Part shown: positions 20,119-29,400 of the stretch, one piece after another
How the letters are laid out: every line of letters begins with the position of its first letter
How positions within the stretch are numbered: position 1 is the first letter of the stretch
NCBI RefSeq assembly: GCF_041227145.1
Contig: NZ_JBGFSP010000011.1
Location: 78,448 to 142,447 of the forward strand
DNA from: Bacteroides sp. AN502(2024)
GTDB taxonomy: Bacteria; Bacteroidota; Bacteroidia; Bacteroidales; Bacteroidaceae
Direction of reading: 5' to 3'
Length of the DNA stretch: 64,000 nucleotides
Program-made: the position numbers and the translations under genes
Notes under the pieces: model-generated
What the model saw: the letters and a program-made list of their open reading frames with translations, nothing else
Told to the model about the DNA's origin: nothing
Databases searched by the model: none

Positions 20119-21570
20119 TTATTGGATTCTTAGTCCGTTGCCGCCCGTATATCGTCGGCTTGCGGGACTTATTACATTTTTCTCTATCTTGAATTGTTCC
20201 TTTGCTTTATCTTCCGTATCTTCATTAGTGGTCGGCGGATAAGTACCGTCGATTACTCCGAGAGCTATTTTCAGTAGTCTTTCATTCGGGTCACCGAACG
20301 GCAGGAATTCACTGTAATTGGCAACTCCGTCAATCGTTGTTTCACTGACCTTAAAATTATTATTAGGTGCGATAGCCCCCCAATTGTCACGCGTGGAATT
20401 ATAGACTGTACAGACTACGGGATTCACAGACCATAGAAATTCTTCATTGATAAATTGCTCTGTTGCTACGGTTTGCCCTTTGGTGGTACTACCAATGGCA
20501 ATGACAGGATAAGAATCTTCCAAAAAAAGACTTCTGATTAACATTTCCGGCGCTCCCGCCGTTGTCCCGCTGGTGATTACAAATAGACCGGGTAGGTTTA
20601 GATTAACCCCTGTCTTTAGTACTTGGGGATCAAAGTTTATTGTTGTATTCTTATCCCTGTTCTTGTCATTGTATTCCAGATAAGCCATCGGTTTGTTTAA
20701 TCGCTCGCCCGAAGTTAAGATGGTGCCTAATAGCTGAACGCAATCCAATGAACCGCCTGCATTGTATCGTAAGTCGAGTACGACATAGTCCTGCACACCT
20801 GCCGCTAAGAATTCCTGTGAGACTTTACGCAGTTCGTCATTGTATTTTTCCGGATCTGCTTTTGTCCCTGCCGTAAAGCTATTGTACATAATGTAACCGA
20901 CTTTCTTGCCGTCATCCAGTGTTAATATCTTAGTTTGATGTACCGGATTATCTTCGACAATTCGTGCGGCGGGTAAATCCAGCGTCCTGTTATCCGGTAC
21001 TACCTTATACTGATATGCTGTTTCTCCACCTTCTTCTCCCTCTTCCGGTTCGACAGGAACTTTTTTCCATACTCCCATCACTAAATCCCGGGCTTCTGTT
21101 CCTTGCAGCAGTTGCGTTTCATATCTCTTGCTGATATAGGAGGTGTCCACTTTCATAATCCAGTCGCCGCGCATCAGTCCGGCTTCTGCCGCCGGTGAAC
21201 CGGGAATTACATAAGTAATCAATGCATTGTAGGCCGTATCAATATCTACGCTTCGGACAAGTGAATAGTCAAATCCGTAGGTAGGCAGCGGAGTTTCCAT
21301 CACGGAATCCACAAACGAATAACTGTCGTTGGGGGATTTCACTTTCGACAAGAACGAGGCTGGATCCAGAAACAGATTCAAATCATTGTTGTCGGAGGGT
21401 AGATCTTGATACCACAGATAGTTCTGCTGCATGATGTCGTACATCCATGAATCCAATGCGATCTGATGGGCATACTCCGGCCAGCGGTCGACACCACAGG
21501 AGAAAAAGCCACTGATAAATGCGATGCTCAGGGCAGGCATGAGGATTATCTTTCTTACTTTCGTCATCAT
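20119..21570 (-). CDS. S41-family (C-terminal processing) protease-like lipoprotein
   Basis: Lipoprotein of 483 residues from ATG 21570 (lipobox I-S-G-F-F-S-C); a TTG at 21591 is also in frame. Layout: helical N-terminus with YDIMQQNYLWYQDLP, a PDZ domain (VIPGSPAAEAGLMRGDWIMKVD) and the S41 core with VLDLRYNAGGSLD. The segment aligned with the nucleophile motif T-A-S-A-S-E reads T-T-A-G-A-P-E here, so the usual serine seems replaced by glycine, while the lysine region (GSTTKGQTV) is kept. It may be a non-catalytic member, or my alignment may be shifted. It is followed at 6 bp by the DUF4595 lipoprotein. Confidence 0.86.
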   Translation of the reverse strand: MMTKVRKIILMPALSIAFISGFFSCGVDRWPEYAHQIALDSWMYDIMQQNYLWYQDLPSDNNDLNLFLDPASFLSKVKSPNDSYSFVDSVMETPLPTYGFDYSLVRSVDIDTAYNALITYVIPGSPAAEAGLMRGDWIMKVDTSYISKRYETQLLQGTEARDLVMGVWKKVPVEPEEGEEGGETAYQYKVVPDNRTLDLPAARIVEDNPVHQTKILTLDDGKKVGYIMYNSFTAGTKADPEKYNDELRKVSQEFLAAGVQDYVVLDLRYNAGGSLDCVQLLGTILTSGERLNKPMAYLEYNDKNRDKNTTINFDPQVLKTGVNLNLPGLFVITSGTTAGAPEMLIRSLFLEDSYPVIAIGSTTKGQTVATEQFINEEFLWSVNPVVCTVYNSTRDNWGAIAPNNNFKVSETTIDGVANYSEFLPFGDPNERLLKIALGVIDGTYPPTTNEDTEDKAKEQFKIEKNVISPASRRYTGGNGLRIQ

Positions 21571-21675
21571 AATAAGCTTTTTACTGTGCAAATGTAGGAA
21601 ATACTTTGTTTATCTACCACATTTATGGTATAAAAATGCCTCCAATATGTGGTTGGTTATTAGAGATTCTTGCTT

Positions 21676-21683
21676 TATCTTTG
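21676..21683 (+). promoter_or_regulatory. Bacteroides-type -7 box, TATCTTTG
   Basis: Exact TAnnTTTG match 61 bp before the mnmA ATG at 21745; it supports the shorter start, because the longer frame would begin upstream of the promoter. Confidence 0.6.
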
Positions 21684-21744
21684 CAGTCTGGAAGATTTTA
21701 ATAGGTATTCGCTTAGAACGTTATTAATAGGAAAATCATTATTT

Positions 21745-22812
21745 ATGGATATAGCTGCATTATTATCAGGGGGCGTCGACAGTTCGGTTGTTGTACATCT
21801 CCTTTGTGAACAAGGATATAAGCCCACTCTTTTTTATATTAAGATAGGCATGGACGGAGCGGAATATATGGACTGTTCGGCAGAGGAAGATATGGAGTTG
21901 TCTACCGCTACGGCACGTAAGTACGGTCTCTCTTTGGAGGTAGTGGATTTGCATCGGGAGTATTGGGAGAATGTGGCAGCCTATGCCATTGATAAAATCC
22001 GGCAGGGATTGACGCCGAATCCGGATGTGATGTGCAATAAGCTTATCAAGTTCGGCTGCTTTGAACAGCGTGCCGGGAAAGATTTCGATTTTACGGCAAC
22101 CGGTCATTATGCCACCACCTTGCAACGTAACGGTAAAACTTGGCTGGGCACAGCGAAAGATCCTGTGAAAGACCAAACGGACTTTCTCGCACAGATTGAT
22201 TACCTGCAAGTTTCCAAACTCCTGTTTCCCATTGGAGGATTGATGAAACAGGAAGTGCGTGAGATTGCAAGTAAAGCCGGATTGCCGAGTGCCAGAAGAA
22301 AGGATAGTCAGGGCATCTGTTTTCTCGGAAAGATAAATTACAATGATTTCGTCCGTCGCTTTTTAGGAGAAAAGGAGGGGATGATTATAGAATGGGAAAC
22401 CGGGAAGAAATTGGGTACGCATCGCGGCTATTGGTTTCATACGATCGGTCAGCGGAAAGGGCTTGGATTGAGCGGTGGCCCCTGGTTTGTAGTAAAGAAG
22501 GATATAGAAGAAAATATAATTTATGTGTCCCGTGGCTACGGTGTGGAAACACAGTACGGCAATGAGTTCCGGATGCATGATTTCCATTTCATTACTGATA
22601 ATCCATGGAAAGGAGAGGAAAAGGAGATAGACATCACTTTCAAGATTCGTCACACGCCCGACTTTACCAAAGGAAAACTGATAAAGGAAGGAGAGAAGGA
22701 GTTCCGTATCTTGTCCTCCGAAAAGCTGCAAGGCATTGCTCCGGGACAGTTTGGAGTGATTTATGACGAAGATGCGAAAGTTTGTGTAGGAAGTGGAGAA
22801 ATCGTCTGTTAA
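21745..22812 (+). CDS. mnmA: tRNA-specific 2-thiouridylase MnmA
   Basis: Cytoplasmic enzyme that thiolates U34 of Lys, Glu and Gln tRNAs using ATP and a persulfide sulfur. The 355-residue protein opens with the PP-loop LLSGGVDSS, has the first catalytic cysteine in [13 protein letters not shown] and the persulfide cysteine in [11 protein letters not shown], and ends in the two C-terminal beta domains ([35 protein letters not shown]). ATG 21745 is chosen because it starts right before the PP-loop strand and lies after the -7 box. Bacteroides carry more than one MnmA paralogue; which one this is cannot be told here. Confidence 0.95.
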   Translation: MDIAALLSGGVDSSVVVHLLCEQGYKPTLFYIKIGMDGAEYMDCSAEEDMELSTATARKYGLSLEVVDLHREYWENVAAYAIDKIRQGLTPNPDVMCNKLIKFGCFEQRAGKDFDFTATGHYATTLQRNGKTWLGTAKDPVKDQTDFLAQIDYLQVSKLLFPIGGLMKQEVREIASKAGLPSARRKDSQGICFLGKINYNDFVRRFLGEKEGMIIEWETGKKLGTHRGYWFHTIGQRKGLGLSGGPWFVVKKDIEENIIYVSRGYGVETQYGNEFRMHDFHFITDNPWKGEEKEIDITFKIRHTPDFTKGKLIKEGEKEFRILSSEKLQGIAPGQFGVIYDEDAKVCVGSGEIVC

Positions 22813-22845
22813 ATAGGCGTATAGGATTGTCCTTATGGAGCAATG

Positions 22846-23505
22846 TCAGATATAGTATTCGGCTAAATCCACAATTCCTGCCCTCATGGCATATTTAGTA
22901 GCCTCATACATATTATTCACTCCCAACTTACGAAAGATATTCTTACGATGGCTGTTGATTGTATGGAAACTAAGTTTTTTCTCTGCAGCAATCTCTTTCG
23001 TTGTTTTCCCTAATGCGATCTCTTTTAGGATATTCTTCTCTGTTTGCGTCAGCAGATGATCATCCATGCCTGACGCTGCCAGCGGAGAAGAAGCTCCCGA
23101 AAGCAGCAAATTGCTCACATGACTGCAAATATACCGTTGTTTGCGGGTAGTGCATTGAATGGCAGTCATGATTTCTTCTTTTGAGTTATCTTTCATCACT
23201 ACCCCGAAAGCCATGCTGCTGAATAGTACCTGACGGAGAAAGTGCAGACTCAGTTCATCGGAGAATAGGATCCAGTCGGCTTCTTTGAATCTTTCCTGCA
23301 AGATGAGCAATTCATCTACCCCGGTAAAATTGAACAGAGTATAGTCCAGGATAATCACTGCTTGCGGATACAGTCGTAGCTGCTGAATCAGTTCGGCCTT
23401 GTTGTCAGCCTCTAAAAGGAGGGATACCCCCTTTTGTTTACTCAACAGGAACATCATTCCCGCCTTACTGATATCCTGATTGTCTGCAATGATAAATTCT
23501 CTCAT
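22846..23505 (-). CDS. LuxR-family response-regulator-like transcription factor
   Basis: DNA-binding regulator of 219 residues. The N-terminal 130 residues resemble a receiver domain, with an Asp in AVIILDYTLFNFTG at the phosphoacceptor position but a degenerate acidic pocket (MREFIIADNQD). The C-terminal 65 residues are a GerE/LuxR helix-turn-helix (LTQTEKNILKEIALGKTTKE; HTINSHRKNIFRKLGV). The ATG at 23505 starts the receiver strand; longer frames lack homology. No histidine kinase gene is adjacent. Confidence 0.88.
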   Translation of the reverse strand: MREFIIADNQDISKAGMMFLLSKQKGVSLLLEADNKAELIQQLRLYPQAVIILDYTLFNFTGVDELLILQERFKEADWILFSDELSLHFLRQVLFSSMAFGVVMKDNSKEEIMTAIQCTTRKQRYICSHVSNLLLSGASSPLAASGMDDHLLTQTEKNILKEIALGKTTKEIAAEKKLSFHTINSHRKNIFRKLGVNNMYEATKYAMRAGIVDLAEYYI

Positions 23506-23534
23506 AAGCCATGTTGAATAAAAAGACTCCGCTG

Positions 23535-23542
23535 CAAATGTA
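23535..23542 (-). promoter_or_regulatory. Bacteroides-type -7 box, TACATTTG (minus strand)
   Basis: Exact TAnnTTTG match on the minus strand, 30 bp before the ATG of the LuxR-type gene. Confidence 0.55.
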
Positions 23543-23582
23543 CGCATTTTGTGCGATTGGCAGCAGAGTAATGATAAGATTC

Positions 23583-24020
23583 TTAAGATTCGGATGACCA
23601 GGGACGCCTGATCCACCAGTAACGGATGAACAACACTCCTGTCAGGATGAGGGCAATAGATAATCCGGTATAGAAAACTGAAATGAATCTTTCGGGCAGA
23701 AGGTGGAAGCTGCGTATGGTGATTCCTAAAGAAATCATGAAGATCATTGTAATCCAGCTTTTCACATCGAAAAAGGAAAACGGGCAATTTCTGTGTTCTT
23801 TCTTTTGTTCGATTCGCCGGGTATGTTTATAATAGAGTCTTCTGAATATCAGAACGAAAAATAACAAGAAAACAACGATCGTTTCTCCTATCTTGAACAT
23901 CCAATCCTGAGAGGTGTTTAACCAGGTTACAATTCCTATTCGCAGTATATTGGCACCGGCTATCATCCAGACGATACCGGCTGTGATAAGTAAGATGTCT
24001 CTGTTAACTCCGTATTTCAT
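23583..24020 (-). CDS. Small four-helix membrane protein
   Basis: Inner-membrane protein of 145 residues with four predicted transmembrane helices: about 9-31 (LLITAGIVWMIAGANILRIG), 44-60 (TIVVFLLFFVLIF), 88-104 (WITMIFMISLGITI) and 115-132 (VFYTGLSIALILTGVLFI), with a basic loop RRIEQKKEHRN between the second and third. No family is recognised with certainty. It reads in the same direction as the LuxR gene downstream, with 77 bp between. Confidence 0.72.
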   Translation of the reverse strand: MKYGVNRDILLITAGIVWMIAGANILRIGIVTWLNTSQDWMFKIGETIVVFLLFFVLIFRRLYYKHTRRIEQKKEHRNCPFSFFDVKSWITMIFMISLGITIRSFHLLPERFISVFYTGLSIALILTGVLFIRYWWIRRPWSSES

Positions 24021-24103
24021 GGGCTTTTTATTATAATAAACGGTTTGACTGTCCGTTTTGTTTCAATGACTGTTTCATGCGGCAAAGATAAAAAATAAGA
24101 TGT

Positions 24104-26443
24104 TTATTCGATGAAGAAAGTGGTGGAAACTGTGTTGCCTTCTCCGTCTACTGCTGTCAGGGAATGTTTACCGGGAGTAGGTTGCAGGGAAATTTTGTGG
24201 AAGTCCTGTGTCTGTGTCTGATAGGTGTCGTCGAGATGCCAGAAGAGGGTTGCATTGGGATTGCTGTGTGCCAGTTCGACAGTGATAAAGCCTTTGCTGC
24301 CATCCAGTTGCTTGGGTAACTTGATGTGGGCATTCATCGGGGGGTAGATGAACTGCATGGGTTGGAAAGAATCTTCTCCGCAGCCGGCTTTGAAAGGTGG
24401 CAGCGGTTTATATTCCGGATGGTGCTGTTTATAGAACCATTCCCATACGGGAGGCAGGGTAAACCATGATTTCTGAATGGTGGGTTCTGTATGGGTACAG
24501 TTCTCATAGATGCGATGGCTTTCGTTAGCGGATAGTGTGACGAGGTGGTGGTAAGGGCAAGCCTCTGTCCGTAATCCGGCGGGAAGGATCGGTACGGTAT
24601 CGGTCTCTTCACAGAAACGTCCTTTCAGATGACCGGAGCGGCGGCATATTTCTGCATCAACGAAAACTCCTGTGGGACGTTCGAACCAGGGGGAAGAAGG
24701 GAGATAATTGAATATATCGAATAATACGGGACCGGCAGTTTGCGCACCGATCAATCCGGGTTTACCTTCTCCTGTTGCATTTCCTACCCATACGCCTACT
24801 GCATAGCGGGGAGTCACGCCGACAGCCCAGGCATCACGGAATCCGTAACTGGTTCCGGTCTTCCACGCAATAGTTTGCATGGAAGGTATTGATTTCCAGT
24901 CGATCTCTTCAGGCCGGTTGACTTCTGTTAAGGCGGAAAGGGTAAGCCAGGCTGCTCCTGCATCAGCCCAGATAGTTTCTTCCGAATCTGTTTTTTCTTC
25001 TGTTTCCAGTAGTATCTGTGCCTCTTTTCTTTGGGAGACATTCATAGAAACACGGTGGTGGGAGAGGCTTCGCCCCATTTGTGCATAGGCATTTGTCACA
25101 TCCCACAGGGTAGCTTCTGCTCCTCCTAAAATGAGTGACAATCCATAATGAGAGGCTGACCGGTTAATCGTCTTGAACCCCATTTGTTGCAGCATGTGAT
25201 GGAATTTAGGTACTCCATACCTTTGTAACATCGTGACAGCCGGGATATTCAATGAGCGGGCAAGAGCTTCGGAAGCAGGAACGGCTCCTTCAAACTGCAT
25301 ACTGAAGTTTTGTGGAGTAAAACCGTTGATGTTAACGGGTATGTCCGGCAACAGCATTTGCGGTAATAGACTACCTTCCTGTAGCATGGCACCATAGAGA
25401 AAGGGTTTTAAAATACTGCCCGTACTTCTGGGGGACTGAATCACATCTACTTGATTCCCTTCTTGTTTACGGTCGAAGTGTACATTTCCGCAGTAGGCTA
25501 CCACTTGATAGGTAGGAATGTCGATAACTAAGATGGCCAGGTTACGGATATCACTTCGATTAAATTCGTTACTCCACCGTTCCGCCAAGTTCTCTATATG
25601 GGTTTGTATTCCTTTATCGATGGTTGAGCGGGTGTATAATCCGTTTCTTTCTTGATAGAAGTGAGTTACCAGGTGAGGGGCTATTTGAGGAAGAGGGTGC
25701 GGTTCGTCAGGTAACGGTTCGCTGATAGCCAATTCATAGGTAGACGCATCGATAATCTCCTTTTCAAGAAGTTGTTTCAATAAACGGTTACGTTTGGAAA
25801 GAAGTCTCTCTCGTCCTTTGGATAGATGAATCATGGCGGGGGCATTGGGCAGGACAGCCAACATGGCAGATTCCGCCCATGATAAATTTTCCGCAGAATG
25901 ACCGAAGTAACGCCAGGCGGCAGCATCCAGTCCCACTACATTGCCTCCGAATGGTGCATGGGAGACATACATGGAGAAGATTTCTTCTTTGGAAGCCCGG
26001 AATTCCAGACGGGTGGCCCATACCATTTCAATGATTTTCTCTCCGATAGTTCTGGGCTTGTTCCGAGCGAGACGGATGGTTTGCATGGTAAGGGTACTGC
26101 CTCCGCTTACAACACGTTTGTTCTTCAAATTTTGATAAACCGCCCGTCCGATAGATAATGGATTAACTCCCCAGTGGTGGTAAAAGTGTTTATCTTCAAA
26201 GGTAATAAGGCATTGCTTGATTTTCTCGGGTGTTGTCTTGCGGGGAGGAAACCGCCATTGACCGTCCGAAGCGATACGGGCTCCCAGTAATTCTTCGTTT
26301 CGATCAGTCACAACGGTGGAGTAGGGTACATGAAACAGTTGCCGGGGAAGGCAAAAGATGTATCCTATCACCAAAAGAGCAATGCTTATGGTCATTATTT
26401 TCTTAGCAACAGATAACCGTTTGAAGAATTTTATAGGATTCAT
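24104..26443 (-). CDS. pbpC: Penicillin-binding protein 1C
   Basis: Bifunctional peptidoglycan synthase, 779 residues, anchored by one N-terminal helix (IMTISIALLVIGYIFCL). The GT51 transglycosylase domain shows EDKHFYHHWGVNPLSIGRA and GGSTLTMQTIRLARN. The transpeptidase has S-x-x-K in TGSILKPF, S-x-N in ARSLNIPA and K-T-G in WKTGTSYGFRDAW. A C-terminal PBP1C-type beta domain follows (IQKSWFTLPPVWEW onward). It lies 43 bp after the alpha-2-macroglobulin gene, the same pairing as yfhM-pbpC in enterobacteria, where the two are thought to defend and repair the wall. Confidence 0.95.
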   Translation of the reverse strand: MNPIKFFKRLSVAKKIMTISIALLVIGYIFCLPRQLFHVPYSTVVTDRNEELLGARIASDGQWRFPPRKTTPEKIKQCLITFEDKHFYHHWGVNPLSIGRAVYQNLKNKRVVSGGSTLTMQTIRLARNKPRTIGEKIIEMVWATRLEFRASKEEIFSMYVSHAPFGGNVVGLDAAAWRYFGHSAENLSWAESAMLAVLPNAPAMIHLSKGRERLLSKRNRLLKQLLEKEIIDASTYELAISEPLPDEPHPLPQIAPHLVTHFYQERNGLYTRSTIDKGIQTHIENLAERWSNEFNRSDIRNLAILVIDIPTYQVVAYCGNVHFDRKQEGNQVDVIQSPRSTGSILKPFLYGAMLQEGSLLPQMLLPDIPVNINGFTPQNFSMQFEGAVPASEALARSLNIPAVTMLQRYGVPKFHHMLQQMGFKTINRSASHYGLSLILGGAEATLWDVTNAYAQMGRSLSHHRVSMNVSQRKEAQILLETEEKTDSEETIWADAGAAWLTLSALTEVNRPEEIDWKSIPSMQTIAWKTGTSYGFRDAWAVGVTPRYAVGVWVGNATGEGKPGLIGAQTAGPVLFDIFNYLPSSPWFERPTGVFVDAEICRRSGHLKGRFCEETDTVPILPAGLRTEACPYHHLVTLSANESHRIYENCTHTEPTIQKSWFTLPPVWEWFYKQHHPEYKPLPPFKAGCGEDSFQPMQFIYPPMNAHIKLPKQLDGSKGFITVELAHSNPNATLFWHLDDTYQTQTQDFHKISLQPTPGKHSLTAVDGEGNTVSTTFFIE

Positions 26444-26486
26444 TTAAATCTAAGGTACATATCTTTGTGACAACCGTGCCTAACAT

Positions 26487-29400
26487 TTATCGACTGACAG
26501 TCGTCCTTCCGGCTTTGCTGCGTGCCTGTACGTTTACATCATACATCGCTTCACATTGAACGGCGGGAAGAATAAAGTTACCTGCATAAGTAGCTTGCAG
26601 CCTGACAGTGAACACTTTGGTTTCACCACGACGCAAATTGAAATAAGTCAATACCCTGTCATCGCGTATATCCTGATAATTATATTTGCTGACGGATTTA
26701 CCGGAACCGTCGGCTGCTACGCTTTCCGTTTCGGGGGCAACCATTCTTTCGTTGTATATCTCCCAACCGGACGGTATGATATGCGTCAGTGCCAAATGGT
26801 TGTAATCGGAAGTTCCGCTAATATTGGATATGGAGATGATAGCCGTAAAGTCAGTTCCCTGTATAATGTCATTGACAGAGATCGGTGTACCGTTCAGGTT
26901 GGCATATCTTATATCCATGCGGAGGTGGTCACTGATAGCCGGCAATGTATCGTTCAACAATTGTGTGCGTGTGATAAGGTCTACGCCCAGGACTCCTTTC
27001 CCTTGATTCTTCACAGTAATCATACCGGATGGGGGAGTGGTGGCTATCTCCTTCTCAAACACAGCCTTGGCCGATTTCACGGCAGGTTGTTGTCTGCCGT
27101 TCCATGTCCATACGAAATCCAGTGTGCCTGACAGCTTTTCAGCCAGACGTCCCATGCCCATCAGAGCAAAAGCGGTGGATTGTGTACTGAACCACTCCTC
27201 TTGTGACAGATTCTTTGAAACGACTTTCGCCTGCTGCAAAGCATCCCGCTCCCGGTTCATCAGGATCAGTGTCTCCAGAATCATCGCTTCATCACGGTCG
27301 GAGGAACCGTAAATCTGATTCATGGAAGAGTAGGGGCTTACTGTTGTTTCCGCATTGTACACCAGTTCTCCAGCCGGTTTCATCTTTCCCACCAGTGCAT
27401 AGGTTGCTGCCAGTCTCCATTTAGCCTGAATGGATAATCCGGCCTGCTCTTTCATCCGGTTCATGGCTCCATATTCAGGTACTCCTGCCAATGCAAGCGT
27501 ATATAAACGGAAAGCCTGTTGCAACTCCGACTGCCATTGTTGCCAGCCGCTTGCATCCTGCGGTATCCGCCAGTTTTGCGCGGCAGCACGTTGAAAACGC
27601 TTCCACTTGTTCAGCACGTTCGAATGAACGGCATATCCTTTTTCTTGTGCCAGTGTCAGGAACATTCCTGCATACGAACTGATCCATTCGTCGGCAACAG
27701 TATTTCCCGGCCAATATACAAATCCGCCATTGGGGAGCTGACGACCATAAATCTGCCGGATAGCTTCCTGTACATTTGTCTTTATCTTTTCGGCTTCCGT
27801 CTTATCTACTGTTTTGAACTGACCGATAAACAGAAGAGGCAATGCCTTGGAAGTCAACTGTTCCGTACAATGGTGCTGATAGTTGTATAAGAAGTCGAAA
27901 CGGCGGCTGATGTCAACCGAAGGTATGCGTGATACTTCCAGCTTTATCTGGCTGTTTGCAGAAGAGCTGCTTAGATGGTATGAAAGTTCTTTGCTTTGTC
28001 CGACTTCTACCCATTGGCTGTTGCGCAGGGTAACCACGGGGTTCGGGTTGCGTACTTCTATTTCAATGGTTTCTTTCGTCTGTTGTCCGCCACCATTGGC
28101 TGTCAGATGGATGGTAGCCTTTCCTGTTTGGCTACCTGTTTTTAAGGTAAAGAACACGAGCTGGTCACCCGGTTGGCTAAATGAGAGCGATTGCCGGTTG
28201 GCCCCTACAACCTGTACTCCTCCGCCGGATGCCTGAAGTGATACGGTTACATCCTTCACTTGATTTTCCATTGCAAAGATATTGACCGGAACGGTGATTT
28301 CTTCCTGAATGCTAAGTACACGGGGCAAGGTGGACAACATCATTAACGGAGTCCGTACGAAAGCCGTTTTTTCCGCATTGCCATACGCTCCCTCTTGTCC
28401 GGCAACCACCATGGCGCGTACCGAACCTACATACATCGGAAGTTTCAGCGTATGCGTCCGGCTCTTACCTTTTCCCAAATAGAAAGGACCTACAAACTTG
28501 ACTACCGGTTTGAAGCGGTTCGCTTTTGCATCCGCAGGTTTCAATGTAGCGTCTCCACCTGTGCTGAAAAGGGAACTGTAACTTCCGGCGTAAGCTCCCA
28601 ATACATGATCATACATATCCCATGTCCGGATGCCGAGTGCTTCGCGTGAATAGAAATCATTCCATGGGTCCGGGGTTTTGAAATTGGTAAGATCCAGCAA
28701 ACCGTCGTCTACAATGGCTAATGTATAAGTCATCGGTTTTCCACTCTTTTCGCTGACGGTCACATTGAAGTTTGTTTCCGGACGTAACACTTCCGGCATC
28801 TGTATCTGCGGTTGCAGCACTGTCTCACGGTTAGTCACGAATACCGGAACGACCCCATACATACGGATAGGCAGGTCATTGACAGTTTGCGCATGAGGTT
28901 GTAGCAGAGTGATATGTAGATATACGTTGGGAGTCATCTCCGGTGTAATCTTGAATGTATATTTCGTATCTTCTCCGTTGGAAACTTCTATCCATTCTTG
29001 CCGTAACACGGTAGAACCGTTTTCTATAGATACCAGTGCACGTCCTCCTGCTGCTGCAGGAATGATTGCTGTGGCTGTCTCTCCGATTTCATAAGAATCT
29101 TTGTCCAGGGAGAAAGCAAGCATCTTGATGCCACTAGGATCGGTTTTGTTCGAACGTCCCCGCCATTCCGGCCAGTCGATATAAATGGTACCTCCGGTGG
29201 CATGTCCGCTCTCTTTATCTTTTACGTAAACCAGATAGCGTCCCCACGATGGATAAGAGACATGGAATTTGAAAGATGCTTTTCCGCCTCTTGTCTGTAA
29301 GTTGCCACTGGCAACAGGAGTGATGGAACTGTTGTTGATGTATGTCCCGAAAGATTCATTGCTGTTTTCCCACCACCAACTCCAGTCGATGCGATATATT

